This document shows, piece by piece, positions 1 to 7,476 of a DNA stretch of 58,426 nucleotides. The notes below the pieces were generated by a model that had not been told where the DNA came from, searched no databases, and worked only from the letters and a program-made list of their open reading frames with translations. The stretch is from Geminicoccaceae bacterium. Lineage in GTDB: Bacteria; Pseudomonadota; Alphaproteobacteria; Geminicoccales; Geminicoccaceae. The first letter of the stretch is position 1. Each line of letters starts with the position of its first letter. A program made the position numbers and the translations under genes. Location of the stretch: positions 1 to 58,426 of the forward strand of contig JANXAZ010000022.1 of NCBI GenBank assembly GCA_025062095.1, in the 5' to 3' direction.

Positions 1-2
1 TC

Positions 3-719
3 GTCGAGGGCACCAAATATTACGGCTCTCACCTCGGCCCTTTTAAAACACCTGCCAAGGAAAGCGATCCACCGCACATGCTCCCCAACTTCTATTACAC
101 ACAGGAGACGTGGCTGCGCCGGTTCCGCCAGGGCAAACCGTGGAGCTTCTCCGCTCTGAGACCGCAAACGGTGTGCGGCATCGCTTTCGGCAACCCCATG
201 AACCTGGTCGTAGGCCTCGCCGTTTATTGCGCGATCTCGAAAGAGCTCGGCTTGCCTTTGCGCTACCCGGGGACCGAAAAAGCCTTCCGCTCGCTCTATC
301 AGGTCACCGACGCGGAGCTGTTGGCGGCATGCATGTACTGGTGCGCGACGAGCCCGGCGGCCCGCGACGAGGTCTTCAACATCACGAATACCGATTATTT
401 CCGCTGGGAGCACCTGTGGCCCGGCTTCGCCAAGTTCTTCGGCATGGAACCCGGAGGCGTGCAGACCATTCGCCTTTCCGAATTCATGGCCGACAAGGGA
501 GCTTTGTGGGCCGAGATGCAGAAGAAATACGATCTCCTGCCGATCCCTTGGGACCAACTCGTGTCGTGGCCCTTCGTGGATTATTGCCTCACGCGCGATT
601 ACGACGTGATGACCGATACGATCAAGATCCGCAAGGCCGGTTTCCATCTTTGCGAGGACAGCGAGGCGATGTTCCATCGTCTGTTCTCGCAATTGCGCGC
701 GATGCGCGTGATCCCTTGA
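3..719 (+). CDS. PRISE-like NAD(P)-dependent SDR reductase, 3' part
   Basis: The reading frame is already open at the window edge, so only the C-terminal 238 codons are present and the true start lies upstream. The product resembles the atypical short-chain reductases of the progesterone 5-beta-reductase/iridoid synthase (PRISE) group, which reduce activated C=C bonds with NADPH. Visible support is the early segment GTKYYGSHLGPFKTP, which carries the family's catalytic-tyrosine region, the motif FNITNTDYFRWEHLWP, and a C-terminal end typical of the group. The N-terminal Rossmann dinucleotide site is outside the window. The substrate cannot be told. It lies 413 bases before the TRAP transporter genes and may or may not share their function. 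Confidence 0.75.
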   Translation, partial: VEGTKYYGSHLGPFKTPAKESDPPHMLPNFYYTQETWLRRFRQGKPWSFSALRPQTVCGIAFGNPMNLVVGLAVYCAISKELGLPLRYPGTEKAFRSLYQVTDAELLAACMYWCATSPAARDEVFNITNTDYFRWEHLWPGFAKFFGMEPGGVQTIRLSEFMADKGALWAEMQKKYDLLPIPWDQLVSWPFVDYCLTRDYDVMTDTIKIRKAGFHLCEDSEAMFHRLFSQLRAMRVIP

Positions 720-1132
720 AAGGCGAGGTCGGCTTTCGTTCGGCTCGAATTCGTCCTGGCTCGTTTTCGCCCCCTTTCGCGCGGGCCCGCGCACCCGAGG
801 TGGCGGCTCCTCGCTCGCGCCGTCGCGACCCGAGGGCTCTCCGCCCGGGGAGCCGCGCTCTCGCGCGGCCGCGCGGCCCGCGCGGGGCGAAGGGTGACGG
901 GAAGGGACGCGCGCGGGATCAAGGCGACGCCGGCCCACGCGAAAGCCGCAGCCCGGCGCGTTCCCGGCCGCACCGTCCCCGGAAGTCCGAAGACGAAGGC
1001 CGGTTTCGTTGCGGGCGCGAGCGCGCCGGGCCGTTGCGCCGCCCCGTGCTCGGGCCCGCCGACCGTCGCCCCTCGACCGCCGCGAGGCGCCTCGGTAAGA
1101 GCGTGGCAGAAAGGGGATCGGGGAGACGATCG
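720..1132. other. 413-base gap without a supported gene
   Basis: This stretch is extremely GC-rich and every frame is open only for lack of AT-rich stop codons. The translations are arginine/proline-rich and look like nothing known. It holds one good hairpin (835-854). The TAXI receptor's ribosome site, a GGGGAGA-like run, is at its right end. I see no recognisable promoter. Confidence 0.5.
835..854. terminator. Possible hairpin terminator after the reductase gene
   Basis: GGCTCTCC (835-842) and GGGGAGCC (847-854) pair with one G-T wobble around a four-base loop, about 115 bases after the reductase stop. No T-tract follows, so intrinsic termination is only a possibility. Confidence 0.3.
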
Positions 1133-2083
1133 ATGCTCGCGCGCCGTCGTATCTTCGTCGGGTTGGCGTTGGCCTCGCTGGCGTTCGCTCTGCCGGCGCG
1201 GGCCCAGCAGTTCGTGAACGTGCTCACCGGCGGCACCGCCGGCGTGTATTATCCTCTGGGCGTCGCCCTTTCCAAAATCTACGGCGACAAGATCCCGAAC
1301 ATCCGTGCTTCCGTGCAGTCGACCAAGGCTTCGGTCGAAAATCTCAACCTGTTGCAAGCGGGCAAAGGCGAGATCGCGTTCACCCTCGGCGATTCCCTGA
1401 TCGCGGCCTGGAAGGGTGACGCGGAGGCGGGTTTCAAGGCTCCGCTCGACAAACTCCGCGGGATCGCCGCCATCTATCCCAACTACGTCCAGATCGTGGC
1501 GAGCAGGGAATCCGGGATCCGCACGCTGCAGGATCTCAAGGGCAAGCGCCTTTCGGTGGGCGCTCCGCGCTCGGGTACCGAGCTCAACGCGCGCGCGGTC
1601 CTCGCCGCGGCGGGTCTCTCTTATGCGGATCTCGGCAAGGTCGAATATCTGCCGTTCGCCGAATCCGTCGAGCTCATGAAGAACCGGCAGCTCGACGCCA
1701 GCTTGCAGTCCGCGGGCCTGGGCGTGGCCTCGATCCGCGACCTCGCGACGGCGATCCCGATCCAGATGGTGCCCATCCCGCCGGAAATCGTCGCCAAGAT
1801 CGGCGATCCGTTCCGACCCGGCGTGATCCCGGCGGGAACCTACACCGGGCAAGACGGGGACGTGCCGACCGCGACGATCCCCAACTATCTCGTCACCCAC
1901 AGCGGCGTTTCCGACGAGCTGGCCTATGCGATGACCAAAGAGCTCTTCGCCAATCTCGACCAGCTCGCCGCGGCGCACGCGGAAGGGCGCAAGATCCGGC
2001 TCGAGACGGCGCTCGAAGGCATGCCGGTGCCGCTTCATCCCGGTGCCGAGCGCTTCTATCGCGAAAAGGGCCTGATTCGCTGA
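1133..2083 (+). CDS. TAXI-family TRAP transporter solute receptor
   Basis: This is a periplasmic substrate-binding protein of 316 residues that delivers its ligand to the TRAP permease encoded next. The start ATG at 1133 gives a clean signal peptide: basic MLARRRIF, a hydrophobic stretch, then cleavage after ARAQQ near residue 24. The mature protein begins with the TAXI hallmark TGGTAGVYYPLG (about residues 30-41). TAXI receptors typically bind small carboxylates such as glutamate or 2-oxoglutarate, but the ligand cannot be read from the sequence. The gene is 19 bases upstream of the permease, so the two form one unit with the DUF1850 gene. Length is normal for the family. Confidence 0.9.
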   Translation: MLARRRIFVGLALASLAFALPARAQQFVNVLTGGTAGVYYPLGVALSKIYGDKIPNIRASVQSTKASVENLNLLQAGKGEIAFTLGDSLIAAWKGDAEAGFKAPLDKLRGIAAIYPNYVQIVASRESGIRTLQDLKGKRLSVGAPRSGTELNARAVLAAAGLSYADLGKVEYLPFAESVELMKNRQLDASLQSAGLGVASIRDLATAIPIQMVPIPPEIVAKIGDPFRPGVIPAGTYTGQDGDVPTATIPNYLVTHSGVSDELAYAMTKELFANLDQLAAAHAEGRKIRLETALEGMPVPLHPGAERFYREKGLIR

Positions 2084-2102
2084 CGGTTCCGGAGAGGAGC
2101 CC

Positions 2103-4187
2103 GTGCGCGCGGGCGAGGAGCGGGCCCCGAGCGCGGAAGAAACGACCTGGGGCCCGGGGATCCGCGGTCGGCTCGTCTACGCGATCGCCGTCGCCTTTTC
2201 CGCGTTTCAGATCTGGACCGCGACCTACGGGCTCCTTCCGAGCCAGATCGTGCGTTCCGTCCACGTCGGATTTCTCCTGCTCTTGACCTTCGCGCTCCTC
2301 GCCAACCGAAGCTCGCGGAACGGAGCGGGGGTGCTTTCGGGCTGGGTGTTGGGCCTTTCGGGGTTCGTCCTCGGTCTGTATCATTGGGTGTTTTATCGCG
2401 AACTGATCCTCCGCGCCGGCGAACCCGAACTCCAGGATATCGTCGTCGGCGTCGTCGTCGTCGCTCTCGTCTTCGAGGCCGCGCGGCGGCTCATGGGCCC
2501 GGCCTTGCCGATCATCTGTGCTCTCTTTTTGGCTTACGCGCTCTTCGGGCACTTGTTGCCCGCACCACTCGGCCATCGCGGCTACGATCTCGGCCAAGTC
2601 GTCGATCAGATGTTCCTGGGCACCGAAGGCATCTACGGTGTGCCCACCTACGTCTCCTCGACTTATATCTTTTTGTTCATTTTGTTCGGCGCGTTCCTCG
2701 AGCGAGCCGGGATGATCCGGCTCTTCAACGACGTGGCACTCGGCACGGTCGGCCACACCCGCGGCGGGCCGGCCAAGGTCGCGGTCGTCTCCTCGGCGCT
2801 CATGGGCACGATCAACGGCAGCGGTGTCGCCAACGTCGTCACCACCGGACAGTTCACCATCCCGCTCATGAAGCGCTTCGGCTATCCCGCCCGTTTCGCG
2901 GGCGCGGTCGAGGCCACGGCCTCCATGGGCGGCCAGATCATGCCGCCCGTCATGGGTGCCGTGGCTTTCATCATGGCCGAAACGCTCGGGGTACCGTACG
3001 TCGAGATCTGTATCGCCGCGGCGATCCCCGCGCTTTTGTATTTCCTCACCGCTTTCCTCACCGTCCATTTCGAAGCCGGCAAGCGCCGCCTCGTCGGTCT
3101 GCCGCGCACCGAATGTCCGAGCGCCCTCGCGGCGTTGCGCCGCGACTGGTACCTCTTGTTGCCGCTCGTCGCCCTCGTGTGGCTCTTGTTCAGCGGCTAC
3201 ACACCGCTTTTCGCCGGCTCGATCGGTCTGGGTCTCACCGCCCTCGTGGTGCTCGGACGGCCCCTGGCCGCGGTTCTGCCGTTCACCGCCTCGCGGGTCG
3301 TCTTCTGGGTCGTCCTCGGCCTGGCGGCGGCGAGTTTCCTCCGCTTGGGGCCGAATGCGCTTTTGGCCACGATCGGCCTTCTCGTGCTCGGCTGCCTTTT
3401 CGTTCGCGGCGGGCGGGAGACGCTGCGTCTGGCGCGCGACAGCCTCGCCGATGGCGCCCGGAACGCCCTGCCCGTGGGTATCGCCTGCGCGCTCGTGGGC
3501 ACGATCATCGGCACGCTCACGCTCACCGGTGCCGCGACGACCTTCGCCGGCGCGGTCGTGGACATCGGAAAAGAGAGCTTGTTCTTCAGCCTCTTTCTCA
3601 CGATGCTCACCTGCCTCGTGCTCGGCACCGGCATTCCCACCATTCCCAACTACATCATCACCTCCGCGATCGCCGGTCCGGCCCTGCTCGAGCTCGGCGT
3701 GCCGCTCATCGTCTCGCACATGTTCGTGTTCTACTTCGGGATCATGGCCGATCTCACCCCGCCCGTGGCGCTCGCCGCTCTCGCCGCCTCGCCGATCGCG
3801 GGCGCCTCGCATCTCGCCATCGGCGTCACCGCGACCCGCATCGCGATCGCGGGCTATGTCGTCCCCTTCATGGCCGTCTATTCGCCCTCCCTTCTCCTCC
3901 AGCCGGGCGATCCGATGGCGGAGGTTCTCGGCTTCTGGCCGGCCGTGCTCTACGTCGTGGCCAAAGCGGTGCTCGGCGTCACGCTCTGGGCCGCGGCCAC
4001 GACCGGCTTTCTCAAGGTCCCGCTGTCGTGGCCCGAGCGGATCTGGTGCCTGGGCGCCGCGGGGCTGCTCGTCGTCGCCTTGCCGGTGACGGACGAACTC
4101 GGTCTCGGCGCTGCCGCGGCCTTCTTCCTCTTCCACCTCGGATGGCGGGCGCGCGCCGTGCGCGCGGCTGCGGCTGCCGTGCGATGA
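2103..4187 (+). CDS. TRAP transporter permease, fused small and large subunits
   Basis: This 694-residue integral membrane protein combines the DctQ-like and DctM-like parts of a TRAP transporter in one chain, as is usual with TAXI receptors. It drives ion-coupled uptake of the ligand brought by the preceding receptor. The start is GTG at 2103 behind GGAGAGGAG. Many hydrophobic segments are visible from residue 20 on. The two halves of the DctM-like domain carry the glycine-rich loops INGSGVANVVTTGQF (about residue 238) and GTGIPTIPNYIIT (about residue 508). The 3' end overlaps the next gene by ATGA, implying translational coupling. The first roughly 20 residues are hydrophilic and cytoplasmic. 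Confidence 0.92.
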   Translation: MRAGEERAPSAEETTWGPGIRGRLVYAIAVAFSAFQIWTATYGLLPSQIVRSVHVGFLLLLTFALLANRSSRNGAGVLSGWVLGLSGFVLGLYHWVFYRELILRAGEPELQDIVVGVVVVALVFEAARRLMGPALPIICALFLAYALFGHLLPAPLGHRGYDLGQVVDQMFLGTEGIYGVPTYVSSTYIFLFILFGAFLERAGMIRLFNDVALGTVGHTRGGPAKVAVVSSALMGTINGSGVANVVTTGQFTIPLMKRFGYPARFAGAVEATASMGGQIMPPVMGAVAFIMAETLGVPYVEICIAAAIPALLYFLTAFLTVHFEAGKRRLVGLPRTECPSALAALRRDWYLLLPLVALVWLLFSGYTPLFAGSIGLGLTALVVLGRPLAAVLPFTASRVVFWVVLGLAAASFLRLGPNALLATIGLLVLGCLFVRGGRETLRLARDSLADGARNALPVGIACALVGTIIGTLTLTGAATTFAGAVVDIGKESLFFSLFLTMLTCLVLGTGIPTIPNYIITSAIAGPALLELGVPLIVSHMFVFYFGIMADLTPPVALAALAASPIAGASHLAIGVTATRIAIAGYVVPFMAVYSPSLLLQPGDPMAEVLGFWPAVLYVVAKAVLGVTLWAAATTGFLKVPLSWPERIWCLGAAGLLVVALPVTDELGLGAAAAFFLFHLGWRARAVRAAAAAVR

Positions 4188-4594
4188 TCTGCGTGCACGC
4201 GGGCGCTCTCATGTTCGCACTCGAAATCCAGGCCTTCACGCTGTCCTGGGTCCATTCGGTCGAAAAGACGCGATGGGAAGAAGACTGGCGGGCCGAAGGC
4301 GACGCGCTCGTGCTCGTCGAAAGCCGCGTTCAGACGAGCGGCGCGGGTATGGAGCCGGGACCGGAAGCGCGTCTCGAGCAGGGCTCCTGGCGTTTCCGAC
4401 CGTCTCTGCCGCCGCAGCGCGAACTCGTTCTCGCGCGTTCTCCTTTCGCGGAAGAGTGGAGGCTTTGTGCCGAGCCGCGAGGTTGCTTTTCGGTCGAGGA
4501 GCTCCTGCCCGGAGCCGAAGCGTTCGCCCCGTTGGTGTTCCGTCCTTGTACCAGCGCTCAGGGGACGGGTTCGAACCAGAGCGGGCAGTTGTAG
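4184..4594 (+). CDS. DUF1850 protein of the TAXI-TRAP operon
   Basis: This protein of 136 residues starts at the ATGA overlap with the permease stop. Genes for DUF1850 proteins are commonly found directly downstream of TAXI-type fused permeases, and the family's opening pattern FTLSWVHSVEKTRWEEDW is visible at about residues 16-33. It has a hydrophobic N-terminus that could anchor or export it, and two cysteines near the middle and end. Its biochemical role is unknown; an accessory part in transport is inferred only from position. The last 37 bases overlap the 3' end of the convergent SET-domain gene on the other strand. Confidence 0.8.
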   Translation: MICVHAGALMFALEIQAFTLSWVHSVEKTRWEEDWRAEGDALVLVESRVQTSGAGMEPGPEARLEQGSWRFRPSLPPQRELVLARSPFAEEWRLCAEPRGCFSVEELLPGAEAFAPLVFRPCTSAQGTGSNQSGQL

Positions 4595-4935
4595 TCGATC
4601 GTGAGCTCCTCCCCGGCCGCGATGTCGCGCCGTGCGCGCGGGATCACCATCCAGCCGACGCGCGCATCGCGCTGCCAGTCGAGTTCCAGACTGGGAGGGA
4701 CGGCGTGGTTCACGAAGGTGAGCCAGCCGAGCACGATCACGCCCTGCCCGTCCCGCTCGGGATGGGCGAAATAATGGTGACGAAATCGAGTGGCCTCGAT
4801 CCGCGGCACGTCCTCGGGGTCGAGCTCGAAGACGGGCTGAGGCTCGAAGCACTCGCCGCGAGCGATGGGGTCGAGAGCGAACACGCCGAGCCCCTTCGCT
4901 CCCGCCGGTCGGATCTCGATCCGCCCGATCCTCAC
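4558..4935 (-). CDS. Short SET-domain protein, possible lysine methyltransferase
   Basis: This 125-residue protein is essentially a bare SET domain, the fold of S-adenosylmethionine-dependent lysine methyltransferases. Visible motifs are GAKGLGVFAL near the N-terminus, TFVNHAVPP in the position of the canonical NHxxxPN motif, and AGEELTIDYN near the C-terminus with the conserved tyrosine. The pre-SET and post-SET cysteines of eukaryotic enzymes are absent, as in other bacterial short forms. The GTG at 4935 was chosen because it overlaps the stop of the acetyltransferase gene (GTGA) and the protein homology starts there. It is the last gene of the KamA/ATP-grasp operon. The substrate is unknown; it may be a protein or the operon's own lysine-derived product. 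Confidence 0.8.
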   Translation of the reverse strand: MRIGRIEIRPAGAKGLGVFALDPIARGECFEPQPVFELDPEDVPRIEATRFRHHYFAHPERDGQGVIVLGWLTFVNHAVPPSLELDWQRDARVGWMVIPRARRDIAAGEELTIDYNCPLWFEPVP

Positions 4936-5471
4936 CGCGCTTGCTCCCGAGACGACAGCTCTTTGACGAAGAACGCTTTGCCGTCGCCCGGAGCGTAGAA
5001 ATCCGCGAGCACCGCTTCGCAGCGGTAGCCGCAGGCGGAATAGAAAGCGCGGGTGGGGGCGTAGCGTTCGCTCGTCGAGGTCTCGACGTAGATCCGGCTC
5101 CCCCCCATGGCCGCGATCCGTGCTTCGGCCGCGGCGAGCAGGGCACGTCCCAGCCCTCGGCGCTGACGATGCGGGCACACCGCGATCCAATAGAGATCGA
5201 AGCTCGAGAGCGTGCCGGCGATGGGACCGAAGCAGACGAAGCCGACGAGATCCTTCTCGTCTTCGGCGAGGAGGAAATGGTAACCCGAGGCTTCGGCGCC
5301 GCGCTCGAGGCTCTCCTCGACGAGTTCGCGGGCGATCGCGACCTCGCTCGGCCTGAAAAAACCGGTCGCCGCCACGAGCCGTTCGACCGCGCCCGCATCG
5401 TCCGGGTGCAGACGCGCGCGAAAGCGCGAGACATCGTGCTCGCGATCGCTCTCCGCCCGGGCCGTGCTCAT
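4932..5471 (-). CDS. GNAT-family N-acetyltransferase
   Basis: The product is a 179-residue acetyl-CoA-dependent transferase. The acetyl-CoA pyrophosphate loop reads RQRRGLGRALL at about residues 109-119, preceded by the strand segment YWIAVCP. The following RAFYSACGYR is the usual C-terminal GNAT strand-helix region. The start ATG at 5471 overlaps the stop of the upstream ATP-grasp gene (ATGA), and the stop overlaps the SET gene start (GTGA). Position suggests it acetylates an amine made by the operon, for example beta-lysine or a peptide containing it. This is inference. It is shorter than the AblB beta-lysine acetyltransferases and not obviously the same subfamily. Confidence 0.85.
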   Translation of the reverse strand: MSTARAESDREHDVSRFRARLHPDDAGAVERLVAATGFFRPSEVAIARELVEESLERGAEASGYHFLLAEDEKDLVGFVCFGPIAGTLSSFDLYWIAVCPHRQRRGLGRALLAAAEARIAAMGGSRIYVETSTSERYAPTRAFYSACGYRCEAVLADFYAPGDGKAFFVKELSSREQAR

Positions 5472-6469
5472 CGAGCGACGCCGCGCGTCGTTCTCGCGGC
5501 GGGTGCCGTCCGCAACGCCGCGCTCAGGATCCGCTCGATCGCGCAGCGCTGGTCGAGCCCCGCCTCCTCGAGCGCCGCCACGAAGCCGGCATCCGCCGAA
5601 AGACAAGGATTGGCGTTGACCTCGAGGATCCACGGCCGTCCCTCGCGATCGAGGCGGATGTCGATGCGCGCGTATCCGCGCAACGCGAAGAGATCCCAGG
5701 CTTCGAGCGCGAGCCGCGCCAAGCGCGCGCGCAGATCTCCGTCCGCCGGGCGGGGGGCGAAGATCCGAGGCGTGGTTTCCCAGGTGATCGAGCCGGGTCG
5801 CCATTTGGCGTCGTAGTCGACGATCGCCGGACGGTCGCGCGGATATTCGCTGAAGTCGATCTCGCCGATGGGCATCACTTCCACGCCGTCCGGGCCTTCG
5901 AGGAGGGGAACGTTGAACTCGCGCCCCTCGACGAAGGCTTCGGCGAACCACCGCCCGCCCCATGCGGCGCGCATCGCCGCCATCCGCTTCTTCACCGCGT
6001 CGCCCGGCACCACCGCTTCGGCATCGAGGCCCAAGGAAGCGTCCTCGTCCACCGCCTTGACGATCCACAGGCGGTCGGGATCGGCGCGTTCGGGGTCCTC
6101 GCACCAGTCCGGGGTGGGCAGACCCGCACGCCGCATCAGCCTTTTGGCGGCGAGTTTGTCGGTGGTGAGGGCGAGCGCCGCCGCCGGCGCGCCGGTGAAG
6201 GGTATGCCCAGGACTTCGAGCACCCCCGCCGGCAGGTGCTGCAGACCCGCTCGACCCTCGAGCGCTTCGACGAGATAGAAGACGAGCGCCGGGGGGTCGC
6301 GGGCGAGGGCGCGCAGCGCGCTCAGATCCAGGCCGATGCCGAGGATTTCGGTGCGCAGGCCGAGTCCCGCGAGGACGGCCGCGACCTCGTGCACCTGAAC
6401 GAGCGTGTCGAGCTCGTCCGGGCGATCGCCGGGGTCGAGGGCGCCGTGCAAGACGACGATCCGGTCCAT
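5468..6469 (-). CDS. ATP-grasp ligase, D-Ala-D-Ala ligase-like (second in operon)
   Basis: This 333-residue protein has the ATP-grasp fold of the D-alanine-D-alanine ligase superfamily, which joins a carboxylate and an amine through an acyl-phosphate. Signs are the pre-ATP segment TTDKLAAKRLMRRAGLPTP, the strand WIVKAVDEDASLG, and the magnesium-binding end RPWILEVNANPCLS with its E-x-N. The N-terminal domain differs from true Ddl and lacks the serine/glutamate signature of the D-Ala site. A second, different ATP-grasp gene precedes it with a TGATG overlap. It is therefore unlikely to be the housekeeping Ddl. A role in ligating lysine-derived or other amino acids is inferred from the cluster. 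Confidence 0.85.
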   Translation of the reverse strand: MDRIVVLHGALDPGDRPDELDTLVQVHEVAAVLAGLGLRTEILGIGLDLSALRALARDPPALVFYLVEALEGRAGLQHLPAGVLEVLGIPFTGAPAAALALTTDKLAAKRLMRRAGLPTPDWCEDPERADPDRLWIVKAVDEDASLGLDAEAVVPGDAVKKRMAAMRAAWGGRWFAEAFVEGREFNVPLLEGPDGVEVMPIGEIDFSEYPRDRPAIVDYDAKWRPGSITWETTPRIFAPRPADGDLRARLARLALEAWDLFALRGYARIDIRLDREGRPWILEVNANPCLSADAGFVAALEEAGLDQRCAIERILSAALRTAPAARTTRGVAR

Positions 6470-7476
6470 CAACGACCCGCCCGTCGCAGGCTCGTACCGA
6501 CCAACCCCGCCCGCTCGGCCGCCGATTCGACGATCGCCCCGATCAGGGCGTCGTAACTCAGGCCCGCTTTGCGCGCGAGGATCGGGAGATCCGAATGGGT
6601 CGGATGGAGACCCGCGAGCGGGTTGACTTCCAGGAACTGGGGTCGTCCGGAAGCGTCGCTCCTGAGATCCACGCGGCCGGCGTCGCGACACTCGAGGGCG
6701 CGGTAACAGGCCAGGGCGAGTTCCGCGGCCGCCCGCGCCTCGTCGTCGTCGACGAGGACGTAGCGCACGAATTCTTCGCAGCGCTCTTTGTTCGCATACG
6801 AATAAACGCCGGGCTCCGCTCCGGGCAGGAGCTCGATCTCGAGCGTGCCGAGCACGCGCGCCCGCGCGCCCGTCCCGAGGATCCCGACGGTGAATTCGCG
6901 ACCGGGCAGAAAGCTCTCGACCAAGACGGGTTGCGCGAAACGCAGAAGAAGGGCCGCGCAGGCGCGCTCGAGTTCGCGGCGGGAGCGCACGAGCGAGGCG
7001 GGGGAGACCCCCTTTCCCGTCCCCTCGGCGACGGGCTTGACGAAGAGCGGGAAGGGCAGATCGACGCGGGCGATGTCGGAAGGATGGGCCACGAGCGCGA
7101 ACGGCGCGGTGGGCAGGCCGTGATCGCGCACCAGACGCTTGGCCACCGCCTTGTCGAGCGTCGCCGCCATGACGAGCGGGTCGGCGAAGGTATAGGGTTG
7201 ACCGAAGGCCTCGAGCAGTGCGGGCACCTGCGCTTCGCGCGAGCGCCCGCTCAGCCCCTCGCAGATGTTGAAGACGAGATCCCAACGGTCCCCGGCGACG
7301 AGCCGCTCGGCCAGGCGACGCACGTTCCCGATCCGGTCGACGCGGTGACCGAGGCGCGACAGCGCCGCCTCGAGCTCGGCGATGGTCTCGGGACTGTCGA
7401 ACTCCGCGAGCTGCTCTTCGGGCAAGCCCAAGGCGCGATAATCGTCGCGCAAATCGTACGCGAGACCGATCAACAC
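6469..7476 (-). CDS. ATP-grasp ligase, D-Ala-D-Ala ligase-like (first in operon)
   Basis: This 335-residue ATP-grasp protein also belongs to the D-Ala-D-Ala ligase superfamily but differs clearly from its neighbour. It carries FNICEGLSGRSREAQVP at about residues 78-94 (the place of the HGxxGEDG region in Ddl), ATLDKAVAKRLVRDHGLPT, LFVKPVAEGTGKGV in the ATP-binding loop, and PQFLEVNPLAGL at the metal site. The preferred start is GTG at 7476 with GGAGG nine bases upstream, which overlaps the aminomutase stop by seven bases; TTG at 7473 is an alternative. Two dissimilar ligases in one operon suggest two successive amide bonds. Substrates are unknown. Confidence 0.85.
   Translation of the reverse strand: MLIGLAYDLRDDYRALGLPEEQLAEFDSPETIAELEAALSRLGHRVDRIGNVRRLAERLVAGDRWDLVFNICEGLSGRSREAQVPALLEAFGQPYTFADPLVMAATLDKAVAKRLVRDHGLPTAPFALVAHPSDIARVDLPFPLFVKPVAEGTGKGVSPASLVRSRRELERACAALLLRFAQPVLVESFLPGREFTVGILGTGARARVLGTLEIELLPGAEPGVYSYANKERCEEFVRYVLVDDDEARAAAELALACYRALECRDAGRVDLRSDASGRPQFLEVNPLAGLHPTHSDLPILARKAGLSYDALIGAIVESAAERAGLVGTSLRRAGR

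Noticed and set aside
1893-4136. A 747-codon minus-strand frame opposite the TRAP permease
   Set aside because: Glutamate/arginine-rich antisense shadow of a hydrophobic membrane protein gene; no motif.
5468-6469. Calling the second ATP-grasp protein the housekeeping D-alanine-D-alanine ligase (ddl)
   Set aside because: The D-Ala site signature is missing, no mur/fts genes are nearby, and it is embedded in the kamA operon beside a second ligase.
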